DNA from: Hyposmocoma kahamanoa
Lineage: Eukaryota; Arthropoda; Insecta; Lepidoptera; Cosmopterigidae
Length of the DNA: 64,000 nt
Assembly (NCBI RefSeq): GCF_003589595.1
Contig: NW_020656077.1
Span: 4,585,538 to 4,649,537 of the forward strand
Direction: 5' to 3'
Positions 12,826 through 24,300 of this stretch are shown piece after piece. Below the pieces are notes generated by a model. That model had not been told where the DNA came from. It did not search any database and was given only the letters and a program-made list of their open reading frames with translations. Position numbers and translations under genes: made by a program. Positions within the stretch are counted from its first letter, which is position 1. Each line of letters opens with the position of its first letter.

Positions 12826-13173
12826 TAGTCTTTTAAACCCTCAAGTCTTGAGTCATAAGACAAAAACTGAAGACTAAATCGAGTCGAAGTCTTTTAACCC
12901 TAGGAAGCTTAAAATACTTATGGGACTAAAACAACTAAAATGACTGGCGCCTTATAGCCTCGGGAGTCGCGAGTCATGAGCCGTATGGCGTGATATTACT
13001 TCTACCCACAAAATATTTATTTTACGATTGATGGGTAACGTTAAAGTAGCTTTGTTCACAGAAGCCAGTTAGTTATAACCAATTCAAGAATTTGTTTTTT
13101 GGGAGTTATTTGTTTCTTTAATATAAAAATGAATGGATACAGAACAACAGTCAAAGTATTTTATCAAATTTTA

Positions 13174-13507
13174 GGGTCGTATTCTAGAACTCTACTTAAT
13201 GTTCAAGTCAGGATTTGAGTATGGTTTAAAGCACTCGAAATCATACTCAAGTCCCTGCCATTTGGGTTGTATTTCCAGTGCTTGAAATCATACTCAGATC
13301 CTGTCTTGAGCATTGAGTAGAGTTCTGTAATACGACCCTTAAAGTCGTATTCTAGAACGCTACTCGATGCTCAAGTCAGAATTGCAATGGAAACACAAGC
13401 ACTGGAAATACGACCCTAATGGCAGGGACTTGAGTATGATTTCGAGTGCTTTAAACTATTCTCAAATCCTGACTTGAGCATTGAGTAAAGTTCTAGAATA
13501 CGACCCT
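13174..13507. repeat. Two palindromic MITE copies side by side
   Basis: Full copies at 13174-13339 and 13342-13507, separated by two bases. The second has the inner block in the opposite orientation to the first, so the pair may be a head-to-head double insertion. Confidence 0.9.
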
Positions 13508-14649
13508 AAGTGTCTGATACTGTCGTTTGACCATAATGATGAATGAAACATACTATTTATGAACGTATTAAGTGGAGGTCCACAGTCTGAACAGGTGACA
13601 GGCGAGATTTTTATGTATATGTTTGTTCTATGTTATTACAGATAAATTGTATCTCACTACTGTGCACGGGTTTCTAAAGAAGTTTAAACAAAAGTACCAG
13701 GACTTCGTAATAACAAAAGTGGTTACAGACCAATATTACACAAAATAAAAAAAGAGCACGTTAGAACTGGATTTCCATAGGCTTTAAATATTGGTTATAT
13801 TTCATTATTTTAATTTACTCGCAGAAAAAGTAATGTATGCAATCATTATATAATTAGGTCTTAAATCTCGTACCTATTGCTTAAAATAACTCTTTGAATC
13901 CTAATTCTTATTAGGATATTAGGAGATTTTTTTTTTTTAGATTATTTACTATAAAATTCGGGTTTAATAAGACATAAAATAGGTATAAGTCCATTGCAAA
14001 CAACTCGAGTCGTTCAAGTCTTTTAGTATAATGAAAACTCGAACCTCCTGTCATTAGACCTCCTGTAATTTTAGAGTCGAGTCCTGTAAAATCGAGTCTG
14101 AGTCTCTTTCATCGCTAACCCGCGCTGCTAAGTTTTATCGAGTTACCATAATTGTCTCATACTGTACTATATTGCTTGCCAGTGCACTAGATGTTCAGCA
14201 GAAAACAAACATTACTTAATAAAGCTGTTGTGTATTTGAATAAAGGTGTTCCTAGCTGTACCCCCTTGGTACTACTCATAGGGAATGAAACAGACTTAGC
14301 TCATATTCTAATCATCATTATTCAATCTATGATTACCAAATCTACTTTGACAAGTACCCGAGAATCGTACATGAGCCATTAATGATTAATGCATTACAAT
14401 CGTAACTTTACGCTGTGCAATGTACATAAAAGTGCTTTTGAATATAAAAGACTGCTGCGAAGGGGTACATTATAGATAGTTTTAAGCAACATTCGCGTGT
14501 ATTGTTATGAGAATTAGAACAATTTAGCTATGATATTGATTAATGGGCTTTATTGTAATTTTGATCTCAGTAGGTCCAATATTAAAACAGGATTTTCTCA
14601 AATTTTAGTATTGTAAAAGAGTTCATACTATCAACATACCTATTTCTGC

Positions 14650-14835
14650 GGCCAAGCAGTAGTTAAAGGTGCTGGTGAAATGACAGGTAAATGTGACTTG
14701 TTACGTTTGTCTGAGGGTGACGGGCGCAGTGGCAATGCCCCTCAGATATTTGCGATTTTAAGTAGCACTGCAACTGTTATGGATAGACATGTCTCTTACC
14801 ACCAAGCGCACGACTTATTCATCCCTTAGCTTGAT
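14650..14835 (-). repeat. SINE-like interspersed family 'GACGGGCGCAGTGGCA', copy 1
   Basis: Conserved blocks GGTGACGGGCGCAGTGGCAA and ACATGTCTCTTACCACCAAG-CGCACGA. Other copies: 18163-18470 (+), 26130-26365 (-), 31999-32155 (+), 39115-39410 (+), 41975-42150 (-) with a short piece at 42195-42235 (+), and two pieces at 63460-63560 and 63740-63860 (+). Confidence 0.8.
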
Positions 14836-14887
14836 ATCATAATTGAGTAAAACATGTGGACAGGCGCTCTGATGGCAATAGACGTTC

Positions 14888-15003
14888 AGCTCCCGTAGCA
14901 TGGCTACGCATGGTAGTCGCGACACGCGCGCGATAAAATTGAAATAAGCGCGCGCTATTGACTGTCTCAATCAGATCTAATTTAGATAGCGATGCTACGG
15001 GGG
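14888..15003. repeat. GC-rich foldback repeat, copy 1
   Basis: CTCCCGTAGCATGGCTACGC at the left, GATGCTACGGGGGC at the right; inside, GACACGCGCGCGATAAAATT and AGCGCGCGCTATTGACTGTC. Unusually CpG-rich for this AT-rich region. Confidence 0.8.
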
Positions 15004-15295
15004 CTCGTGTATAAATTGTTCTAATTCAACCAAATAGCATTTATGTACTGAAGCAATTTCTCTATATCAGAAGCTTGGTTATTTAAAGAGTGTTGTATTT
15101 ACTATAAATGTAACTTAGAAATAATTATAAATGCTGTAATTGAATTTATAGTGTGTTTTAGACTTGCCATTTTTATTGGTGTACGCTAAACATTGTTATT
15201 GTTGTGTGTTACTAAATTTGGCAATATTTATTTACTTCCTTAATAGTAATTAAGGATCGTTCTAAAAGAGATATATGAATATTTCGTGGCCTTGT

Positions 15296-15525
15296 TATAT
15301 TGTGAAACTTGATGGGAATATAAATGAAGTAAATATTTTGTTTCTTCATAGAATTATGATTCACTGTTAATATATTATGTTTCTTCATAGAATTATGATC
15401 TTTGAGTGATTCGCTGTTCTAGAAATTGTTAAGTCTGTGAAACTTGATGGGAATATAAATGAAATAATTGTGTTGTTTCTTCATAGAATTATAATCTTTG
15501 AGTGATTCACAGAAATTGTTATGTC
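15296..15525 (+). repeat. Local tandem duplication
   Basis: GTGAAACTTGATGGGAATAT with AAATGAA recurs at about 15302 and 15437; TGTTTCTTCATAGAATTATG or its variant occurs three times (about 15340, 15379, 15474), and ATCTTTGAGTGATTC twice. No coding frame. Confidence 0.85.
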
Positions 15526-16149
15526 AAGTACACAATTAATATGGATTCGTAAAAATAGGTTTTATTGAATAGTACATTTTTAAATTAATAGGGGTCTTTA
15601 TAATTAGAGATAATGATGACAATGGAACCTTGTTTTGAGAGTACTTACGTCGTTTCATTGCAGTCTTGAAGGACGAGTTAATTCACAGGTTACTTTATGC
15701 AAGAAAATAATAGTTTTATTGCTGTTAGTATATTATATAATATGCTGTTAAGGAGTTAGGGGAAGAATGTATGCACTTATAAGAGACAAAAGTTTGTCTC
15801 GTTTATGTCTAAAAAATGTCGCACTATTGTAATATATAGTAAGTAGCTGGTATTAAGTGAAGGAATATTATTTTTTTATTGGCTACGCACGAAAACGCAA
15901 ATTCTTTGCTTACAGTACAAAATAACATTTTCTGGTTATATCTGGGCAATCTTCGTGTTTCGGCTGTCGTCAGATTTCTGTCGCCATTTGCACTTGAAGC
16001 AGACCGGAGGCACTCAATCGCCTTTGATGTATATACGTATATATAAAGTAGCTACTAATCTTTATTTTTGTTATAGTTTTGATAACTTGTTTGGTGTAAA
16101 CCATATATGGTTAAAGAGTAAAATGTTATTATATAATTATAGCGTTTTA

Positions 16150-16390
16150 TATTAAAAAAAACCCGAACCCAAAAGTATATGGAATCTTCTATCTAATTTT
16201 TCATCCCCTTATTTGCCACTCTTAGAGGTGGGACATTTTCTTCAAATTTCAATGGTGGTTCCATAGTGAGGTACCTCCTTTCCAACAAAAAAGAATTATC
16301 GAAATCGGTTTACAAATCTTGGAGTAATGTTACGCGATTAATAGACACAAAAAAATATTTTCTTCCTTCCTTTTTTCAAGTCGGTTAAAA
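16150..16390 (+). repeat. Probable decayed repeat
   Basis: CTTAGAGGTGGGACATTTTC, GTGGTTCCATAGTGAGGTAC and AGAATTATCGAAATCGGTTT resemble a pattern often seen in insect interspersed repeats; only one copy is visible here, so this is a weak call. Confidence 0.35.
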
Positions 16391-17492
16391 AAGCAAATAG
16401 TTTTTTACCTCCATATAGTTCGCATGAAAATTGAAACAAAACAACTATAAAGTACGTTCTGAATTTAATTTAATTAATATGTATAAATCTAATTTGTATT
16501 CGGGTGCACTCAGAAAATCCGAAGATTGCCGAAGATTGAGAAAATAAATAGTTGTAGCCATGTTGTAGCCATTGGCCTTTAGGTCTATAAATTATGTACC
16601 AATACTAAATCTATGGTTGTACCTGTACGCCTAAAAGAACATGTTTATTCACTTGGGAACTATGCTACAGGGAAAAAGATTGTATCTTTTATTTAAATGT
16701 GCACCGTGTTAATTGAATTTATAAGAAAAGCTTTTATAAGTAGGTGTTTACTTTCGAACTAATTTTCTTAATTTATACTTATTTCATAAAACAATTATAT
16801 TCCTTTTTACCGCCTTTGTATTCCATTTTTATATTACCTAGTATTAAATTTTTGTATTACCAAGTTTTACAATATCATTTGACACTACATAATTTTTTTT
16901 ATTGTAAATCGCAACTAATGGGGTGTTAATGGAAAAAAATGTTACATACATGTGCAATGATTTTGTAATTTAATGAAATGTCTAATAAATGAATAAATCA
17001 TATATATTTAGATGTAGTTTGTTTCTTTAACCGAATAGAATATGATTACGTTGCTTTGTGTGTGTTCTAAACTTAAGCATGCTGGAATCGACGCTTACAA
17101 TGCAAAATACGCTTTTAATACATTGTGTTAAAAAGTGTCTAATCAATTTAAAGCACTGGTTTAAGACGTACTTAAGTTTAGTGCAAAAAAGTGGACATGA
17201 GTCTTGTCTCTATTGTAGGCGCGTCTATAAATCTAAAATTACAATTTTAGTAGAGCTGATTCACTAACAATTTTTTTCTGGGAGCAATTAGATCTAAGCT
17301 GGAAGCTGTGGTTCTTGAGATTTAAAAATGGTTCCGCCGGAATAAGATTATTTCAGCGTCAATAGTTAAATGCTATAACTTCAAAACAGCAAAACGCCTA
17401 AATCTAGTTTTTTATGTCTAGAACAAACTTTTTAAATCACGACTTTTTTAGTGCAATCTAAGCTACTAGAGTTTTTTAGTGCAATCTAAGTC

Positions 17493-17530
17493 CTGTCCAC
17501 ACTGGAATAAGCTTATTCCAGTGTGGACAG
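17493..17530. repeat. Perfect 38-base palindrome
   Basis: CTGTCCACACTGGAATAAG followed exactly by its reverse complement, centred on AAGCTT. Preceded by a direct repeat of TTAGTGCAATCTAAG (about 17449 and 17477). A related half-site CACACTGGAATAAG occurs at 18518. Confidence 0.95.
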
Positions 17531-17639
17531 TAAAATACCCTTATAATTTTTCTTCTTCCTTTTTTTTTGATCCACTAAATCTAGCCTTATTACGACCTGA
17601 ACAGACTTTTTTTATAATATTGTGGGTTACTGGTGTAAC

Positions 17640-17700
17640 CAAACAAGTATCGGCCGGGAATCGAACCCAGGACGTAGTGGAGAAGCGCTGGTTCAGGTAG
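17640..17700 (-). mobile_element. tRNA-like SINE head fragment
   Basis: On the minus strand CCTGGGTTCGATTCCCGGCC is a B box with a matching short stem; only weak similarity to an A box precedes it. Probably part of a decayed SINE. Confidence 0.4.
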
Positions 17701-18162
17701 AGTAGGCAAGCGGGTTTATAGGTAGCTAGCAAATGATGCGAAGTAATAAAACAATGCACAGTTACACAAAGAAAGCACGTTAATGTAATGAAGAAGATTT
17801 AGTTATTACGCGCACGAGAAGATTGGAAATTGAAGATGTACAACAAGTGATACAAAGAAGAATGGAAGTAAGAAGTGAAAGTTAAGTACTAGGAATTTGG
17901 AAATGAGTTTACTCGGTAGCGAAAAGCGCGGGAAGCAGAATAGCTAGGACGCGTGTATTGCTCGGAATGGCGTCTTGATAGCGCCAGGGGGTCTACTCTA
18001 TCTATATAGGGGGATATCCGTCCGAAACAATTACTGTTAAATAAATAATATTCGACAAAAGACAAGTATCAAGTATGAAGCTTCGTTCGCATCACGCGTC
18101 TTTTCATTTGGTAGGCACCGGCTAGCACGAGTGGCGGCGCTTGGTACAGGCAAGCAGGCTAC

Positions 18163-18470
18163 AATATAAAGTGATGGGACGAACAAGTTGTGCGCCTGAT
18201 GATAAGAGCTACACGCCTGTCAATAACTGTCGCAGTACCACTCAGAGCGTTAAATCATAGAGATCTCAAGGCAAGGCACTGCTACTGCGCCCGTCACCCT
18301 GAGACATAAGTTGACAAGTCCCATGTGTCTATAACCCTGTACCCTTCAAAACCGGAACACAGCAATGTTGACATTACTGCTTGGCGGCAGAAATAGGCAA
18401 GGTGGCAGTACTACCCTGGACGAACTCTTTCACAAGGAGCTCTACTGCTACTAAAATGGCGAGATGACTT
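18163..18470 (+). repeat. SINE-like family, long copy 2
   Basis: GATGGGACGAACAAGTTGTG with CGCCTGATGATAAG at the start, GCGCCCGTCACCCTGAGACA in the middle and CTTTCACAAGGAGCTCTACT at the end; shares the whole length with 39115-39410. Confidence 0.85.
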
Positions 18471-19094
18471 AATGGCGAGTTTTTACCAGTCAACTTGCTA
18501 GAACTAAAACATGATCACACTGGAATAAGGGACGCTCCGAAATTATAGAGAATTAATAATAAAATTTGGTACTTATTGTCGTAATCATAATACATACACC
18601 ATCACTGATTTCACCAAATTCTTTGTCGCGACAGAATTCAACTTTGTCTTATTCTCGTTAACCACTATTGAATAAAAGACGATGTAATTGCATAAAAACG
18701 TATATTGAACGGTAGGTGTGAAAATAATCCTGATTAAACAATGAAATCACAGATAAATTGAATAAAATATTACTGATAATTAAATTATTAAAATTACTAC
18801 TTATGATTAATGTCGTCTTTGAAATAACATACTTATTCGTAATCCTAGGTAGTCACCACAACAACAAACACACTCTTATGTCTATGCAATAAGAGCGAAA
18901 AAGACGGTTCGTGTTTGCTTCCGCCCTGATCGGTGACGTGAAATGCACTAACTTAGTTCTTAGCACAGACATTTCGTGTCGACAAATCGATGACTTCCCT
19001 ACGCGAATATTTCTCATGACAATCAAATTAAAGTAGGTTTTACAAATATAAGCGACACTTTATGACAAGAATTACATTTACATAACACTACTTA

Positions 19095-19594
19095 GGCTTA
19101 GTTCCCACTATCCTGGACTGGCGAATTTGCCGGGTCGATAAAACTGTTGGAAAGGCTAGTGGCTGTACAATTCATATGAAGCTATTGACATTACGCCGGA
19201 CCCGGCAAGAAAGCTCGGCATTGTTGCCGGAGCGTTTGTTACTCCTGACCGCCTGCAGAACGCCCGGATCGGAGTAATGAGAATGACGACGACAGTCGTC
19301 CCAATTAATCATCAAAAGAGGATGCTGTCATTCGAAAATTTGACTCGTCACTTCTCAGTTGGCCCATTAAAAATCTTTCCCGTAAAGTAGGATAAACCCA
19401 ATGTTTTCTTTTTATTCTATTAAGCCTTCTAAGATACCACAATTTTGTCGTCTATCGTGCGCAGTGGTCTGAATTCGACCGAGGTGAGGATTTTAGTCTC
19501 CGGTTTCCTTACGAGATCCGGCTTAATGTGAACACCTAGTCCGAGTGCTGGTTTCACGGCAAATTCGCCGGTCCGGCATTGTGGGAACTAGGCC
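19095..19594. mobile_element. Harbinger-like MITE, TTA target duplication
   Basis: GGCTTAGTTCCCAC at the left and GTGGGAACTAGGCC at the right, with GGCGAATTTGCCG matching its complement further in, flanked by TTA on both sides (19092-19094 and 19595-19597). TTA three-base duplications are typical of PIF/Harbinger. No transposase frame. Confidence 0.75.
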
Positions 19595-19597
19595 TTA

Positions 19598-21035
19598 CAA
19601 TTAAAATGTGCCACGTTAACAAATCAATTAACAAAAAATTACGAATATCTCCATTTAGACGTATCTCGCCTTGGAATAACCAAATCACGCTTAGCCAAAT
19701 CAAACATTACCTGTAGCATGGCTGTCGCAATTACGATACTGACCCCATCATCACGATGACGATGTCAAATGCTACTAAATTTGATAGATGACCCGCCCCC
19801 AGAGTCTGCTAATTTTGAATCATCTCAGTTGAGTGTCGGTAGTGTGAATGGCAGGATTTTGTTGGTTTGCCAGTGACTAGCCATCGAGCTACTATTCAAC
19901 TGCCATTGCAATTTTTTGATGACAAGTGTTTGATAGAATTGGTGGTACGCCGATGGCGTAGTCCACTAATTATTTATTTGACATAAAAAAAATAATTTCA
20001 TTTGGAGACTGAATATTCAAAACTCTATCCCCAATAAACCTTGGTTCTTTAAATAAAACAAAGCATCAATCGATTAAGGGTGGAAAGCTCGTGCACACCA
20101 GCTCATTTAGCCAAAATTAGGGTAAGGGACCTCACTTTTTGAGTGCGGATTAGACGAAGAGACCACTGACCAGATTTTTTTTTCAGCTGTCCCAAGTATT
20201 CTATATCACTGTATGATCTACTTCCCCCGTTCATCCCCAAACCCACAAATTTTAAATCAACTTAAAAGTATCTAATTCCACTTTTATCATTGACCTTTGT
20301 GATTATATATATACCCAGCAATAACATAAGATTATAATTCTACACATCAAAAATGACTAGGGATCAAGGTAAAGAAACCAATGGTGTTAAAAAAATTACT
20401 TAAAACACCTGATTTGGAACAATTAGCAAAAATTTGCTTGACCCCTAGACACTGCTGATGAATGTATTGTATACATATATATATCGTATTTGTGAGCTTA
20501 TAGATTTGCTGATTTGAAAATTCAAAATTCATTACGTAAGCTTATTCTCTCTAACGAAGTACCACCCACAAAACTAGTTGAATAGCAGAACCTGAAAGGG
20601 CACCACGGGTAATTTCCATAGGAGTTTTAATAAAGACAAACATTGATCGTTAGGGATTGAATTAATTAATGCCATCACAGAGACTCAACTGCCGTTGCTA
20701 CTAGATTTTAGCAGAATAACATATATTACCGTAATTGGAATAAAATCGCAGTAGAGTCTCAATATAATTACAATGACCAATGGTTTTAAGAAAACTAGCC
20801 TCCTTGGGGCACCATCATCGCAACAGCTATAGGAAGTTTCACAAAATGGCGCGACAAAATGACATGGAAATCAACATTGTTGATAGTACGGTATAGATCA
20901 AACAGATGGCGCTAAAATTAATTAAAAAACTCATTTGTGGTGAATCTGTTACATCCAGTTACACCCTTGTTAAGACTATCGTTTTGTATCATTTATGTCA
21001 AAACGTCCAATCTCTTAGTGCTGATTTTCAAGTAA
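19598..21035. other. Msh6 3' flank, no other gene seen
   Basis: AT-rich DNA downstream of the Msh6 stop, presumably containing its 3' UTR. No repeat copies of the families above were found here. Confidence 0.45.
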
Positions 21036-21320
21036 TTAAATGCACAAAGCAGCCAAAAGCTCCCTGACATCACCTGCATTAGTTTCCTTTCTCATTAGGT
21101 CCCTAAAAGCGCGAACACACGCGGTCTCCTTTTCTAGATTCTTAGATATCCGATGGGCTCGCCGTGTGATGTCTTTGGGTATGCCCGCGAGTCTCGCGGC
21201 GTTGAAGCCGTACGATTTTGGGCAGGCGCCTGGAGACAGCTTGTAGAGGAATGTTATTGTTTCTTCAGGGATGTGATCTTCGTTGTCTGGTGTCGACTCG
21301 TCCGTTTCCACCATACAGGC
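21036..21320 (-). CDS. Msh6: Msh6 exon 19, C-terminal (1020-1113) and stop
   Basis: Encodes ETITFLYKL and [18 protein letters not shown], then the helix-turn-helix dimerisation tail, ending in TAA at 21038-21036. The terminal helices are shorter than in vertebrates but complete by family standards. Confidence 0.96.
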   Translation of the reverse strand, partial: ACMVETDESTPDNEDHIPEETITFLYKLSPGACPKSYGFNAARLAGIPKDITRRAHRISKNLEKETACVRAFRDLMRKETNAGDVRELLAALCI

Positions 21321-24300
21321 CTTGAGAGGGTAGAAGTCATTATTATACACTTATAAAACCTATTTTTAGGAGAAACGAAAAGACTATCGTTGGAAATGTT
21401 CTATTTATTTACAAGTTTTTCGGTGATAACAAAAATTTATAAATATAATAATTATAAATTTCACAAATTTGTCCCATCGGGAACCGAACTAGAGAATTCT
21501 TCAACCAGGATTTGCTATCGGGTCACCGTGGTCGTCATCAATATGAATAAGCAGACGTTTAGTGATGAGGTGTTATTATTTAAAGAGACTTCACCTTTAC
21601 TAAATAATATATAGTAGGGTTTTAAGGTGTGTTTGTCTGTATTTACCATGTGTCCTAGTACGACGCCGGGATGCGAGGCGAGATGGTGCACCAGGGAGTG
21701 GTAGTGCGTGGAAAAGAGGACCCGGCAGCCCCGCGAAGCAAGCTCAGCGCATACGCCAGACGCAATCGCCGTGCCGTCGTACGTCGATGTGCCGCGTCCT
21801 TAATGTGAAAGAGAATAAAAATCACTAAGTTAGTGCACAAAAAATGAGACAACTCATAAAAAATCGAACACGCGTAAAGTCATATGCCTTTTCAACACCC
21901 ACGACGACAAAAAATAATTAAAAAATCGTATTTTACAAAACATCACAAGGAAAAAAATTATATATATATGTATGTAGTGTAGTTTATATAGATAATTCAT
22001 ATTTTTTTTTTTAAATGCGGTAGCACCCCTGTACAGTATCAACGCCCGTCAATTGCTTCCGAAGCACCTACCCCCCTTGGACTCTTCAGCGCCCACAGGG
22101 GCGCTGTAAAGACCACTTTGGAACATTATGCTCTAAATTAAATTCTGCTTTCCATTATCTCGCCATGAAAAGATGTAAAAAGAATGTCAAAACCTGGCTT
22201 AAGAATAAGACTTACGACGATACAGAAGTCTTGCTAGAAGTCATTTCAAACTATATTATATACATAATTTGTTTCCTGTACTTCGTATTATTTTTGTTAT
22301 AAAAGCTCTGTTAATGTACGATCACGTGTGGCTTTATTGTAACCAGGATACGATATGTGCATCCAGCATACCTAATTCATCGAGCAGCACCAAAGAATGA
22401 ACAGTCGCGTGTTTGACGATGGCAGATGTTTCGTTCATCTCCACGAGGAACGTGGACTGGCCGGAGAGGATGTCATCCGAAGCGCCCACGCGCGTAAACA
22501 CCCGGTCCACGAGGCTAACGCTGCATTCTTGAGCGGGCACGTAACTGCCCTGCAACACGATAAATATGCTTACATAGGGCGCACTATAAGTTTCCAGAAC
22601 TGGCCACTTACATAAACAATATTTAAAAAATAAATTACAACATTTGAAAATGGAACTCTTTAGCTGTAGAATACAGTTTGTTTCATCTGACTGTCACTTG
22701 TTTTTACATTGTGGCGTCATTTTAGAAATTGGTTGTCTACATCTCGACAGATTTAACTCGTGAAAATGTTCGTGGTATGATTTTCTACGATTTTAAGTGT
22801 GATTTAACAACTCAGCGGAGCTTCACTCGACTTCAAACTGGTTTTGGAGACGAAGCATCATGCAAGTCGACTATTTATAGCTAGTTTGTAGAATTCAAAC
22901 GCGGTCGTGTGACTCTCAGTGACGAATTTCGTGATGGTCGCCCGCTCACTGCTGTGAACAACAAAAACATCGATGCTGTGCGCCGTATGATCAAAACAGA
23001 CAGGCATGTGACATACCGTGAGATTCGGGCATCTTTAGGCGTAGGTATGAGTCAAATACAATCAATACTACACAAACATTTGGGTGTGAAAAAGCTGTGC
23101 TCTCGGTGGATCTCACACAATATAACTGAGGCTCAAAAAACGGATCTCGTCACTTGGTGCAATGCCATGCTTACCAGATTCAACGAAGGGGCGTCAAATT
23201 TGGTGTGGGACATAGTAACAGATGACGAAACATGGATTTATAGTTGCGATCCCAAAACAAAGTAGTAATCGAGCGTATGGGTCTTTCGGGATGAGCCGAA
23301 ATCAACCAAAGTGGCGCGCGTGCAAAGTGCCTCTAAGCAGATGATTGCTTCTTTTTTAATAAAACTGGACACGTGGCTACTGTTGCTTTGGAGAATCGTT
23401 GTACCGTGAATAGTGATTAGTACACGATCATTTGTTTGCTGGAAGTTGACAAACTCCTTAAAAATAACCGTAAACGCCGTATCATCTTGCACCACGATAA
23501 TGCCAGTTCTCACACGGCCAGACAGACAAATGAATTTTTGAAGGTGAACAACATTGACCTTATGAGCCATCCCGCGTACAGTCCCGACCTGGCGCCTCGT
23601 GACTTTTATTTATTTCCAAAAATTAAGAACCAGTTACGCGGTCAACGATTTTCATCACCTGAAGAGGCTGTCGAAGAGTATGAAAAATTCAGTTTCAGAG
23701 ATTGTCACGGAGGAGTGGCATAAATGTTTTCAAAATTAGTTCATTCGTACGAAACAGTGCATTAACGCTAACGGAGAATATTTTGAGAAATTATACTATA
23801 CACTAAACTATAAATTCATTTCTGACCATTTACTGTATTATTTTCTTATTCATTCCGGAAACTTATAGTGCGCCTCACGTACAAAATTAAACAAAGTTTA
23901 TTGAATGAATAAAATATTATTTTTTCGGATCTAATCGCGTTTTTAACCGGAGGAGGTTTTCAATTAGACTATATTTTATTTAAGTGATTCCGATGACCAA
24001 TTCTGATAATTTTTTTTGATGAATAGTAAACTAGGGGTTGAATCTAGTTTCCCGAACTTTCCGGCAACCGGTTTCAATAAAACTTGGAAAATAGATGTTG
24101 ATTAGGTTTTTAATAAAAAAAAGTTATAATTTACAAAATACCCGCATTGGACCAGCGTAGCGGACTATGGCCAAAACCCTCGCCCGTAAAGAGAACCGTA
24201 CCCAGCAGTGGAACGTACAAATGGATTGATGATAGTGTGAATCGTGACTTACCAAATGCGCGAGCACGGTAAGCAATCCAACTTGCCGCATTAGTGTGGA

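Larger units (their letters stand above)
12500..14130. repeat. Larger inverted-end element hosting nested MITEs
   Basis: TATGAAAGAGACTCAGTCTT at about 12520 is mirrored by AGACTCGA.. GAGTCTCTTTCATCGC at about 14100-14115, with CCCGCGCTAG/CTAACCCGCGC outside. Inside are many AGTCTTTTAA motifs, the MITE at 12583-12825 and the double palindromic MITE at 13174-13507. Boundaries are inferred from the inverted match. Confidence 0.5.

Noticed and set aside
13174..13507. CRISPR-like spaced repeats
   Set aside because: The repeated units are palindromic MITEs in a eukaryotic genome, with no regular repeat-spacer pattern and no cas genes.
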